Shown: positions 8,502-15,780 of the stretch, in pieces
Layout: every line of letters starts with the position of its first letter
How positions within the stretch are numbered: position 1 is the first letter of the stretch
Origin: a virus
IMG/VR virus record: IMGVR_UViG_3300017917_000400
Location: 40,076-104,075 of that record
Direction: 5' to 3' (one strand)
Length of the DNA stretch: 64,000 nt
Notes under the pieces: model-generated
Told to the model about the DNA's origin: nothing
What the model saw: the letters and a program-made list of their open reading frames with translations, nothing else
Database searches by the model: none
Translations under genes and position numbers: made by a program

Positions 8502-8525
8502 AAAAAAAACCGGTATAAACCGGTT
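8502..8525 (-). terminator. Intrinsic terminator after GT42/DUF115-like gene
   Basis: The arms 8508-8514 and 8519-8525 (AACCGGT and ACCGGTT) form a perfect 7-bp stem with a 4-nt loop. On the minus strand the stem runs straight into eight uridines (8509-8502). It begins 15 nt after the stop of the gene ending at 8540. Confidence 0.8.
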
Positions 8526-8539
8526 CAAAATACGAAATT

Positions 8540-9115
8540 TTAATAAAATATTACAGATTTAAACTCATCATAAGTGAGTGTACTGTAGTTTTCATATTTC
8601 TTCCAACCAAACTCAATACTACCTGGTTCAGTTACTCTAATGTATTTAGTATTAGGAAATTCTTTTATAACACTTTCGGTCTGTCTTTGCCAGTTTCCGT
8701 GAAAGGTTGCAGGTTCTACACTGCGTCTATAATTGTGTGTATCAGCATAGACATTGTTTAATTTGTTATTAATTCCAACATAATCAAAACCTAAAATATA
8801 GATAGTTTCATAACCGTGTGTGCTGGCTAACCATAGTGCTGTTGGGCCACTACTCCAACCTTTACTTGGTTCAAAAAAGTTTAATCCGTGGATATTTTTT
8901 ATTTTTGTATTGAGATTAGTGTACACAGGAATACGTCTGTGTACTGCATTATCTGTTAATTCTAGAACCATTTTTGGATCTACAGCCACAAGATAATCCG
9001 GGTCGCAGTCCCTATATAGTGCGTTACAACCGTATAATTTTCCTAGAGATTTTAATCTATTAGGCTCAACGGCCATACGGCTACGTCCGTTGCCTAATAC
9101 AAAGGCGTGATTCAT
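8540..9115 (-). CDS. GT42-sialyltransferase/DUF115-like fold protein (191 aa)
   Basis: The N-terminus has a Rossmann-like LGNGRSR loop (about residues 7-13), then YGCNALYRDCDPDYLVAVD (about 28-46), and later SSGPTALWLASTHGYETIYI and LGFDYVG (about 88-115). This order (GNG-S, CN-Y, a D near 46, then SGP-A and GxD) is the pattern of GT42 sialyltransferases and of DUF115/MptE-like proteins. A role in sugar or nucleotide transfer is possible, but no substrate can be named. Its place between the portal gene and the prohead core gene is odd for an enzyme. It has its own terminator. The ribosome site is weak. Fold confidence is moderate, function low. Confidence 0.5.
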   Translation of the reverse strand: MNHAFVLGNGRSRMAVEPNRLKSLGKLYGCNALYRDCDPDYLVAVDPKMVLELTDNAVHRRIPVYTNLNTKIKNIHGLNFFEPSKGWSSGPTALWLASTHGYETIYILGFDYVGINNKLNNVYADTHNYRRSVEPATFHGNWQRQTESVIKEFPNTKYIRVTEPGSIEFGWKKYENYSTLTYDEFKSVIFY

Positions 9116-9126
9116 GTATTAATTTA

Positions 9127-9366
9127 TCAAGCGGCTGGGGGAGGGGCCGCGTACATTCGAGCAATAAATTCTAGCTCTGCTTGAGTTTCTTTGATGTGTT
9201 GATCTGATGCTCTACGCAATTCGTTAATTTGACCTAAGGTCAAACGAGTTTTGCGTGTATCGTCTAAACCGTCAAGACGATCTGTATCACGATCTGCAAT
9301 ATAGTTGTCATCCTGCTCTAATTCAGCAGTGTCACGATTAAAATAAAATAATTCACGTAGGATCAT
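9127..9366 (-). CDS. Conserved small protein next to portal gene (79 aa), function unknown
   Basis: A 79-aa charged helical protein (MILRELFYFNRDTAELEQDD..., then LTLGQINELRRASDQH) ending in a Pro/Ala tail. It starts 8 nt after the gene 20 stop, in the place where T4 has 67. The sequence is not clearly gp67, though a prohead core or capsid-assembly role would fit the position. There is no recognisable Shine-Dalgarno sequence, so it probably depends on translation of gene 20. I do not recognise a family. Confidence 0.55.
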   Translation of the reverse strand: MILRELFYFNRDTAELEQDDNYIADRDTDRLDGLDDTRKTRLTLGQINELRRASDQHIKETQAELEFIARMYAAPPPAA

Positions 9367-9374
9367 GATATTAT

Positions 9375-11087
9375 TTATGCTGGAGGTGCGCCTGCCGGAG
9401 CGGCTGCTCCTGGTTCTGCTGGTGCTCCACCTTCTGCACCTGCCTCTGGAGCCATACCTTCTGGTGCTGGTTCTGCACCTGCCATTGCTGAAGCATCAGC
9501 GGCGATGCCAGTTGGGCTTACGCCGGCGGTACGTAATTCGCCTGCGGCATCTTGTGATGTGCTCTTAGCCATACCGCTTTCTTCTTTCCACAGGCGTTCG
9601 TTTTCTGCTAGGTCTTCGTCTGTCATACCTAGGAATCGTTTTAATGCAAAACGTTTAGCAATAAACGGTAATGCAACTACCTGTGCAAATGTTGAAATGC
9701 GCTGATTATCTAACTCTGCTTGACGATATGCGGCAAAGTTTTGTGGGCTTTGAAAGCGAATATCAAATAAACTAAAGTCAATGTTTACACCTTTGTTATA
9801 CAAGAATAATTTAAATTCTGTATCAAAAGTTTCAATCATTGCTGTTTGCAAACGCTCGCAATATTTGTTAAATCTTAGTTCTTGAATATATGCTGTGCCA
9901 ACACGACCGTCATTAAATGCGGCTTGACTGTCATCTGCACCTGTAGGCAAATAACTACTAGGAATACGCAGAGCTCGCATTAGTTTGTTGGTAAAATATT
10001 TTAAATCGTCAATCTCGCCCAGGTTAGTGCCGCCTGGTAATGTTTCAACTTTTGATCCACGACCTTCTGCTGTCTGAGGAAAGAAGTAGTCTTCATTGAT
10101 AGACAACGGATTATAAGCACTATCGATAGCACTGCCACCGCCTGTGCTACTAGGAATACGACGTTGATGAATTTCATTTTTTACTCTTTCAACGAACCCC
10201 ATGGCTAAGTGGCTAGGCATATTACCAACATCAATGTAGAAAATTCTACGCTCTGGAGCACGTTGTATGCGATAGATAATGATCGCATCTTCTAATAATT
10301 CTTTTTGTTTATAAACTTTGAATACAGATTCTAATAAACTGTTACCAAACGGATAATTGTTATCTAAGCCTTCGCTTAGGCTTAGATGCACTACATGTTT
10401 GGCTTCAACTGCAAATTCATTTTGACTGCGACTAAATCTTGTACCTGACTGTTGAGGATATGCGCCTGTCATGCCTCGTGCGCCACCGCCACCTTGAACA
10501 TAGGCAGCACCGCCTGGTTGTACATTTTGTGTGTTAGGATTGATCTGTGTTACTACTAGATCTTGTAGATTAATGTTTAAATCACGAATAACATACTGCT
10601 CAGGTTTTTTACCTTCGCTTTCGTTGACGATAATCTTAACTACTTTGCCTGGATCAACGTAGTACCATTTTTGTGTTTCTGGATCTCTAACAAAAAACCC
10701 GTCGCCATACTTAAACAAGTTACGTGCAATACGGAACATTCTTTGATCTAATTTCTGTAGTTTACTCCACTGCTGTAGATATTCTTTTAGAATTTTAACT
10801 TCAGAATTAGTTGCTCGATTTCTAAATTGTAGAGTAAATGGAGTGCCGTTTTCTTTGTTTTTCTGTGTGCAGAATTCTGCTAGAATGTCCAGTGCGGCAT
10901 TAACTTCACTGTCCCAGTCCATAGTATCGTACTGCATATAACGTTCGACACGATTTGGACTACCAGTGTAGACATCTGGAAGATAAGAACTGTAGTTACT
11001 GCGAGCTGGTCCGGGTTTACCGCCAGCACCAGATATTGGGCTAATATTGCCTGTGGTTACCGGTGAAAAGTGTCTTTTCCAACTCAT
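9375..11087 (-). CDS. 20: Portal vertex protein gp20 (570 aa)
   Basis: This dodecameric portal starts head assembly and is the DNA entry channel. The N-terminal half has the gp20 hallmarks RVERYMQYDTMDWDSEVNAA (about 47-66) and ALDILAEFCTQKN, then LFKYGDGFFVRD. The middle has IYRIQRAPERRIFYIDVGNM and RALRIPSSYLPTG. Length is close to T4 gp20 (524 aa). The last 45 residues are a low-complexity Ala/Gly/Pro/Glu tail that T4 lacks. It starts the 20-21-22-23 order. ATG at 11087 with AGGAAT upstream. Confidence 0.95.
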   Translation of the reverse strand: MSWKRHFSPVTTGNISPISGAGGKPGPARSNYSSYLPDVYTGSPNRVERYMQYDTMDWDSEVNAALDILAEFCTQKNKENGTPFTLQFRNRATNSEVKILKEYLQQWSKLQKLDQRMFRIARNLFKYGDGFFVRDPETQKWYYVDPGKVVKIIVNESEGKKPEQYVIRDLNINLQDLVVTQINPNTQNVQPGGAAYVQGGGGARGMTGAYPQQSGTRFSRSQNEFAVEAKHVVHLSLSEGLDNNYPFGNSLLESVFKVYKQKELLEDAIIIYRIQRAPERRIFYIDVGNMPSHLAMGFVERVKNEIHQRRIPSSTGGGSAIDSAYNPLSINEDYFFPQTAEGRGSKVETLPGGTNLGEIDDLKYFTNKLMRALRIPSSYLPTGADDSQAAFNDGRVGTAYIQELRFNKYCERLQTAMIETFDTEFKLFLYNKGVNIDFSLFDIRFQSPQNFAAYRQAELDNQRISTFAQVVALPFIAKRFALKRFLGMTDEDLAENERLWKEESGMAKSTSQDAAGELRTAGVSPTGIAADASAMAGAEPAPEGMAPEAGAEGGAPAEPGAAAPAGAPPA

Positions 11088-11099
11088 TATTAATTCCTA

Positions 11100-13493
11100 T
11101 TATACAATGTTTCCAGTGGCTTGTCTAGTGTATTTGGCTGTCTTGCTTAAGAAATCATTAGCATCAGATTGATGTGATACTAACTGTCCCATGTTCATAT
11201 TTAACTGATTTAACAAGGTAACCATTTCTTTTTCCATTCCCGGACCAAGTGCTGTTGGTGTTTTTAATTCTGGTTTTGGCTGTGTAGTTTGTTTTTCAAC
11301 TGCTGAACTTAATTTACTAATGCTGTCATTTAATGTGTTTAAGTTTACATTATTAAGGTCTTTAAATGCAGATGTAGTTACACTGATAGTATCTTTAAGT
11401 GTTTTTAATTTGATTACACTTTGATCAATACTAGTTCCTACAGATTCAGGTATGGCTAATTTAGAGAAATCGACACTCTTAAGTGCAGTATTAAGTTCGT
11501 TAACATCCTTTGACATTTGACCTGTAACCGCCTGTGCATTAGACGCTGCCTGCATATTTTGGGGAATATTTGCGCCCGCTGTTGGGGTCGCTGGAGCGAC
11601 AACAGTGTTAGTTCCGCCTGTTTCAAATGCTTTTCTTGCTTTTAAGAAATCTGGAGTAACCATATCCATTAGATCGTCTGCAAAATAAACAGCGGCACCC
11701 GCGGCAGTAGTTCCCATTAATACATATTTGTTTTTCTTGGCGGCGCCCATAATCTTTTGCCACCAACTTGGCTTTTCACCTATTTCTTCTGCACCTTCTT
11801 TTAAAATTTTACCAGGTGTAGTTCCAGGTTTTTCAGGAGTTCCTGGCTTTTTGCTATCAGGCTTGCTAGGTTCAGTTGTTGGTGCAGTTGTTGGGGCTTT
11901 ACCGTCTCTGTATTTGTCATAGGCCATGCCTGCGGCCTTAGCACCTACATAAGTTGCGGCTGCGGCACCCCCAACCTTAATAAGATCGTTAATTAGTACT
12001 TTAGCAGTTTCAGCACCAAATAGAGTTATCATTCTACGTGAGGGATCAATTTCTGCAAACTTGTCAGCGGCTGCCATACCAGCATCGGCAGCCATTTTCA
12101 TTCCTTTGGCTGTTAAATCTAATGTGCCTGTTTCAATAAAAGATTTTTTAAACGAATTTTGAATCTGAGTTAATGTTTGATCTAAACCAGCGGCAGCTCT
12201 TGTTGGATCTGTTGATTTTAATTTGTCTGCTTGTTCTTTGGCAGCGGCATCCATGGCTGCATTAGTATCCTGCATACCCTGCATCACTGCTTTACCTAAT
12301 GCTGGAGTAAAATTACCCATTGTGGCCATAGAACCCGCAAGTCTACGTTCACCTTCTGTTAACTGTTCGCCTGCTCGACCTGCTTTAGCAAATCCTTCAT
12401 TCATTCCTCTTACAGCATCTTTACTACCGTTGAACAGATCTCTACCCATTTTACCTGCATCAACACCTGCACTGGCCATGGTCATTGTAAAGTTACGTGC
12501 TTCTTTAGTTACTGCAACACCGCCAGATGCTATTAAATCTTTAAAGCCCGCTGCCATTTGACCGGTTGGATCTAATTGATTTAACTGTGCAATCTTAGCG
12601 TTGACTGCGGTACGTTCTTCTTCACTAAGTTTACCAAGAGCTAGTTTCATTCTAGCATCTCTCTGTGCGGCTTTGTTCTGTTCGTCTAATTGCTGTCTAG
12701 ATATACCAGTAGCCTTGGCCATCTTATCTAGTTCTTCGTTGTACTTGGCGGCACCTTCTGCAACTTCTGCATCGCTCATTGAGCGAAGTCTTCCACTTCT
12801 TTGCAGTTGTTCCATGTAACTAGCATTATAGTTAGCCAGTTCGTCCATGCTAAAGCCAAGTGAGGCAAATTTCTGTCCAGACTTATCCATGAATTTGCCT
12901 TGTATGGAAGCAAATTTATCAGCACCTTGGCTGGCTGTACCAAATGCCATAGATAACGTTGTAGAGTTTTCTTTGATTGTACGTGCAAAGATTTCTAAAG
13001 GAAGCCTTGCTTCACCGGCTTTTAATTGAGCAGTTAGTAATGAGTCGCCTAGATCAATACCTGACTGAGATAACTGTCTAAAAATCTGTACTTGATCGTC
13101 AAGAACTCCGCCAAACTGTGTTATTACATCACTGACACCTTTAAGATTAGCCAACGGCATTGAAGCCAAGTAGCCAGTAAAGTCTCTAATAGCCGGTGTT
13201 GTGTTAGTAAATGCTTTGCCAAATGTCTGTGCAGTGCCTTGTAGAGCATCGCCGAATACATTTATAGATTCTGTAAAGCCCTTTTCTGCTTGCGCTCCTT
13301 TTGCTCTAGCGTCGTCTGCCGCAGTTTTTGTAGCACCTGCATCACCACCGGCGGGTATACCACTAGGCTTGGCTCCCGATGTTTGACCTGCACCTTTGTT
13401 CAACTGCGCCAATATCTGGCGCATTGTAGATTCTTCGGCGGCTCCTTCAACTAATACTGTACCGTACTGCGGTATGGTGACTTTTATTGCCAT
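11100..13493 (-). CDS. Probable tail tape-measure protein (797 aa)
   Basis: A long protein of mostly helical, low-cysteine sequence. It has an Ala/Gly/Thr-rich linker (about 525-565), one hydrophobic segment that could span a membrane (YVLMGTTAAGAAVYF, about 590-605) and a helical C-terminus (MNMGQLVSHQSDANDFL). This profile fits tape-measure proteins, which set tail length and leave with the DNA; the T4 counterpart is gp29. Its divergent neighbour is the 26/51 gene with a frameshift signal, and tail-chaperone frameshift genes usually sit next to the tape measure. Start ATG at 13493. A scaffold or neck role is the alternative. Confidence 0.6.
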   Translation of the reverse strand: MAIKVTIPQYGTVLVEGAAEESTMRQILAQLNKGAGQTSGAKPSGIPAGGDAGATKTAADDARAKGAQAEKGFTESINVFGDALQGTAQTFGKAFTNTTPAIRDFTGYLASMPLANLKGVSDVITQFGGVLDDQVQIFRQLSQSGIDLGDSLLTAQLKAGEARLPLEIFARTIKENSTTLSMAFGTASQGADKFASIQGKFMDKSGQKFASLGFSMDELANYNASYMEQLQRSGRLRSMSDAEVAEGAAKYNEELDKMAKATGISRQQLDEQNKAAQRDARMKLALGKLSEEERTAVNAKIAQLNQLDPTGQMAAGFKDLIASGGVAVTKEARNFTMTMASAGVDAGKMGRDLFNGSKDAVRGMNEGFAKAGRAGEQLTEGERRLAGSMATMGNFTPALGKAVMQGMQDTNAAMDAAAKEQADKLKSTDPTRAAAGLDQTLTQIQNSFKKSFIETGTLDLTAKGMKMAADAGMAAADKFAEIDPSRRMITLFGAETAKVLINDLIKVGGAAAATYVGAKAAGMAYDKYRDGKAPTTAPTTEPSKPDSKKPGTPEKPGTTPGKILKEGAEEIGEKPSWWQKIMGAAKKNKYVLMGTTAAGAAVYFADDLMDMVTPDFLKARKAFETGGTNTVVAPATPTAGANIPQNMQAASNAQAVTGQMSKDVNELNTALKSVDFSKLAIPESVGTSIDQSVIKLKTLKDTISVTTSAFKDLNNVNLNTLNDSISKLSSAVEKQTTQPKPELKTPTALGPGMEKEMVTLLNQLNMNMGQLVSHQSDANDFLSKTAKYTRQATGNIV

Positions 13494-13518
13494 TTATTTT
13501 TCCATGAAAAACTGCGTA

Positions 13519-13526
13519 TATAAATA
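13519..13526 (+). promoter_or_regulatory. Late promoter box TATAAATA before gene 26
   Basis: Exact match to the T4 late consensus TATAAATA on the plus strand, 41 nt before the gene 26 start codon, within the 74-bp divergent gap between the tape-measure gene and gene 26. Confidence 0.7.
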
Positions 13527-13544
13527 ATAAGACGAGCAGTATAT

Positions 13545-13552
13545 TATTTAGT
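13545..13552 (-). promoter_or_regulatory. Late-promoter-like box ACTAAATA before tape-measure gene
   Basis: The minus strand reads ACTAAATA, 51 nt before the tape-measure start. It faces away from the TATAAATA box at 13519, so the two late boxes would drive divergent transcripts whose 5' ends overlap. It deviates from consensus at the second position. Confidence 0.4.
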
Positions 13553-13567
13553 GGAGTTAAAAAACAC

Positions 13568-14434
13568 ATGGAAAACCAAGAACAACAAGGAATGAATCCT
13601 TTAAAGAAATATTTCAGACAACCAAAGATATATCTTAAATTACCTAGTAGCGGTAATTTTTATCCCAAGGGTTCAATTGAATTTACACAAAATATGGAAT
13701 TTCCTGTGTATGCCATGACTGCTAGAGATGAAATCGCAATTAAAACTCCAGATGCACTAATGAATGGTCAAAGCACAGTTGACGTTATACAAAGTTGCAT
13801 TCCAAATATTAAAAATGCTTGGATGATTCCAAGTATCGACATTGATGCTATTCTTATCGCTATCCGTATTGCTACCTACGGAGAGCAAATTGATCTTGAT
13901 ATCAGTATTCCAAATACCACTATAACTAAGACATATACCACAGATCTAAGATTGGCCTTAGATAAACTACTTACTGCTGTCTACGATTCAGAAATTAAAA
14001 TAAATGATGAATTAACTGCGTTTATACGCCCTATTAACTATGAAGAATTTACTAAAAATTCAATTAAAACCTTAGAGGAACAAAGAATATTCAGCATAGT
14101 TAACAGTCAAGAAATGTCAGAACACCAAAAAATTGAGCAGTTTAATAAAAGTTTTAAAATTTTAACAGAAATTAATGTTGGTTCTATTGTTAAAAGTATT
14201 GTTAAGATTGTTACTCCTGACGGAGAAGTAACAAATATTGATCATATTAATGAATTTGTCAACAATTCGGACACAGAGTTTTTTAACAAAGTCACAGATC
14301 ATTTAGAAAAACAACGTGACAAGTTTACAATGCCTATGTTTAAAATTGTTACTACTCAAGAAGAGCGCGAACAAGGCGCTCCAGACGAATTTGAAACACC
14401 AGTATCGTTGGATGCTTCAAATTTTTTCGCATAA
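13568..14434 (+). CDS. 26: Baseplate hub assembly protein gp26-like (288 aa)
   Basis: This matches the T4 base plate protein family (T4 gp26): FRQPKIYLKLPSSGNFYPKG (about 16-35), then AMTARDEIAIKTPDALMNGQ and VIQSCIPNIKNAWMIPSID. These carry the conserved acidic, Asn and Trp positions of the domain. The second half is helical. T4 gp26 (208 aa) acts in hub assembly. The zero-frame stop at 14432 is preceded by a slippery heptamer. Ribosomes that shift there would extend the protein into the 51-like frame, giving about 363 aa. It stands next to the divergent tape-measure gene. ATG at 13568 follows GGAG at a long spacing. Confidence 0.85.
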   Translation: MENQEQQGMNPLKKYFRQPKIYLKLPSSGNFYPKGSIEFTQNMEFPVYAMTARDEIAIKTPDALMNGQSTVDVIQSCIPNIKNAWMIPSIDIDAILIAIRIATYGEQIDLDISIPNTTITKTYTTDLRLALDKLLTAVYDSEIKINDELTAFIRPINYEEFTKNSIKTLEEQRIFSIVNSQEMSEHQKIEQFNKSFKILTEINVGSIVKSIVKIVTPDGEVTNIDHINEFVNNSDTEFFNKVTDHLEKQRDKFTMPMFKIVTTQEEREQGAPDEFETPVSLDASNFFA

Positions 14435-14484
14435 AGCTCTTCAACCTTAACCTCGAAGACGCACTGCGAGTCGTTGAAGGGCTT
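14419..14484 (+). promoter_or_regulatory. Programmed -1 frameshift signal (slippery heptamer plus stem)
   Basis: The heptamer A-AAT-TTT at 14419-14425 is in the zero frame and fits X-XXY-YYZ. After an 8-nt spacer (14426-14433), 14434-14445 pairs with 14473-14484 in a 12-bp stem with one G-U pair. A nested CTCG/CGAG stem lies in the loop (14452-14455 with 14467-14470). The zero-frame stop TAA is only two codons past the site, and the -1 frame is then open for 77 codons. Confidence 0.85.
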
Positions 14485-14658
14485 GATAAAGAAGTTAAAG
14501 CGATTCGTACAGATCTACTAAAAATTACCTGGTACATGAGAGGTGGTATCACATTAGATGATGCCTTTGCTCTTACAGTTGAAGATCGTGAGATCATATC
14601 AGAGATTATCAAAGATAATCTAGAAACTACTAAGAAATCAGGATTACCTTTCTTTTAA
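14425..14658 (+). CDS. 51: gp51-like baseplate hub assembly extension, read by -1 frameshift
   Basis: From the shift site the -1 frame reads F-R-I-K-L-F-N-L-N-L-E-D and on to the end, about 76 residues. It contains KITWYMRGGITLDDAFALTV and ends KDNLETTKKSGLPFF, a pattern I associate with small gp51 (hub assembly catalyst) annotations in marine T4-like phages. The frame opens at a TGA near 14394 and has no ATG, GTG or TTG before the internal Met of WYMRGG, so independent initiation of the full domain is unlikely. In T4, 51 directly follows 26. The expected product is a 26-51 fusion made in a minority of translations, like the G/GT tail chaperones of lambda. The gp51 name is moderately sure. 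Confidence 0.75.
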   Translation, partial: FRIKLFNLNLEDALRVVEGLDKEVKAIRTDLLKITWYMRGGITLDDAFALTVEDREIISEIIKDNLETTKKSGLPFF

Positions 14659-15101
14659 TATTATAGATGAACTGCGTTCATCTGTTCTTCGCTATCGCTC
14701 GAACTATTTGTTTCTTTTTAATAATAGAGCATTATTAAGTGCGAAGCACTTTAGCATTATCCAGATTGTTCAGTCACACTTTGCCCGCACAGGGCAAAGA
14801 AATGAACATTATCCGAGTTGCACAATGTCACACAGCAGTAGAGCATTACAGTGGCGGTTGACCGGTACCACGAGCTCCGTCTTCATTCAACGGCGGCATA
14901 CATTAATCTGCTATCACTAGTGTATGCGTGAGGTTTTTCTCCTCTCTTTGGGCCTTTATTCTTTCAAACAGCAAAACTTGGGCAGTTTCAAGTCGTCGTC
15001 CTGTTAAGGATAGTTGCTGAGTACTCTTTACGGCGAGAGATTTCCGTCCCTGCGACCCGCGGTCCAGGTATAAGGGCGCATGAAGTTAGCCTGCGCGAGC
15101 T
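14659..15101 (+). other. 443-bp gene-free structured region, function unknown (strand unknown)
   Basis: There is no plausible coding sequence here on either strand; the only ORF of note (14708-14920, plus) has no familiar composition. The DNA looks richer in G and C than its surroundings and is full of hairpins: 14665-14672/14676-14683 (8 bp), 14737-14742/14746-14751 (6 bp), 14779-14786/14792-14799 (8 bp, CTTTGCCC) and 14896-14902/14921-14927 (7 bp). It lies between convergent ends of the 26/51 gene and the GIY-YIG gene. I tried to fold tRNA and tmRNA shapes by eye and failed. It could hold bidirectional terminators, a non-coding RNA or a degraded mobile element. Confidence 0.6.
14755..14833. 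repeat. Imperfect direct repeat of about 26 bp flanking a hairpin
   Basis: 14755-14779 (CATTATCCAGATTG then TTCA and GTCACAC) recurs at 14807-14833 (CATTATCCGAGTTG then CACAAT and GTCACAC), offset by about 52 bp. The 8-bp hairpin 14779-14799 lies between the copies. Weaker echoes of AGAGCATTA occur at about 14727 and 14840. Confidence 0.6.
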
Positions 15102-15545
15102 TTAACCGTTTGATTTGGCCTGTGCTTGCTCTTGAAGACGTTGCCTTAGAATGTTTGAGCCGCCTACTCTGACGTTAATGATACCATTATAGTAATCATC
15201 TGTTTCTAATACTCTGCGTTCAAACTGTTCTCTTGCCTCTAGATATGACATTTCTGCCTTGGACTTGCAATAATAAAGTATTTCTCTAGTGAATTTTTCT
15301 GGACCTAATGCTTGTACATCTGCATTTAATCTGTCAGAAGAACCCCAATAGTCGCGCCAATCGCTTTCTACGGTACTTCTTCTTTTAAGTTTACGGCCTT
15401 TGAGTGGTGGTTTAGTGCGTTTAAACTGTGCTAGTTTTTTGCCTATGTACTTTTGCCCGGTTGTAAGATTGGTTATAAGATAAACAAAACCTATATAACC
15501 TTCGGGAATTTCTTCGACTAAACTGTTTTGATAGTGCCATGACAT
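15102..15545 (-). CDS. GIY-YIG nuclease-like protein (147 aa)
   Basis: The GIY-YIG core is visible as VYLITNLTTGQKYIGKK (Tyr22-Leu-Ile and Tyr33-Ile-Gly35). Next come basic residues, DWRDYWGSS and the downstream acidic helix YLEAREQFERRVL, whose Glu would bind metal. This fold is used by Seg-type homing endonucleases and repair nucleases. There is no separate DNA-binding module (only 147 aa), and the gene is in line with 46/47, so it could be a standing phage nuclease rather than a selfish element. The adjacent structured non-coding stretch keeps the homing idea open. ATG at 15545; the ribosome site is weak. Confidence 0.7.
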   Translation of the reverse strand: MSWHYQNSLVEEIPEGYIGFVYLITNLTTGQKYIGKKLAQFKRTKPPLKGRKLKRRSTVESDWRDYWGSSDRLNADVQALGPEKFTREILYYCKSKAEMSYLEAREQFERRVLETDDYYNGIINVRVGGSNILRQRLQEQAQAKSNG

Positions 15546-15579
15546 GCACTTATATACCGGTTAGTCACTGCCTGTGTCT

Positions 15580-15780
15580 TTAGTTTTGGTTTTTTTTACG
15601 TGAAGCCTGTATTTCCATTCGCCTTTTTTTACATAGATCTCTAATTGTTCTTAGATATTCTCTTGCCTGTACGCTAGATCCGTGATAGCCGTAACGTTCA
15701 TATCGTTCGTTCCAGCGAGAGTACTCAATAAACGCTTTAACTAAAGAGTCGTGAGTGTCGTCTTTGATATCATCAGTCAT
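15580..15780 (-). CDS. Small conserved protein after gene 46 (66 aa), function unknown
   Basis: A 66-aa very charged helical protein (FIEYSRWNERYERYGYHGSS, then REYLRTIRDLCKKRRMEI) with a basic C-terminus. It overlaps the end of gene 46 by 8 nt, so it is co-transcribed with and probably coupled to the recombination nuclease genes. No motif or membrane segment is present. The basic tail would fit nucleic-acid binding, but that is a guess. Confidence 0.6.
   Translation of the reverse strand: MTDDIKDDTHDSLVKAFIEYSRWNERYERYGYHGSSVQAREYLRTIRDLCKKRRMEIQASRKKNQN

Noticed and set aside
12223-12561. 112-aa plus-strand ORF inside the tape-measure gene
   Set aside because: Antisense shadow of a long supported gene.
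14708-14920. 70-aa plus-strand ORF in the non-coding island
   Set aside because: No ribosome site, odd composition, interrupted by the strong hairpins; better read as non-coding.
14940-15101. Possible tRNA or tmRNA in the GC-richer part
   Set aside because: I looked for a T-arm, anticodon stem and CCA end on both strands and could not build a full cloverleaf or tag frame.
15102-15545. Intron-encoded homing endonuclease with a group I intron around it
   Set aside because: No split gene on either side; genes 51 and 46 are both intact.
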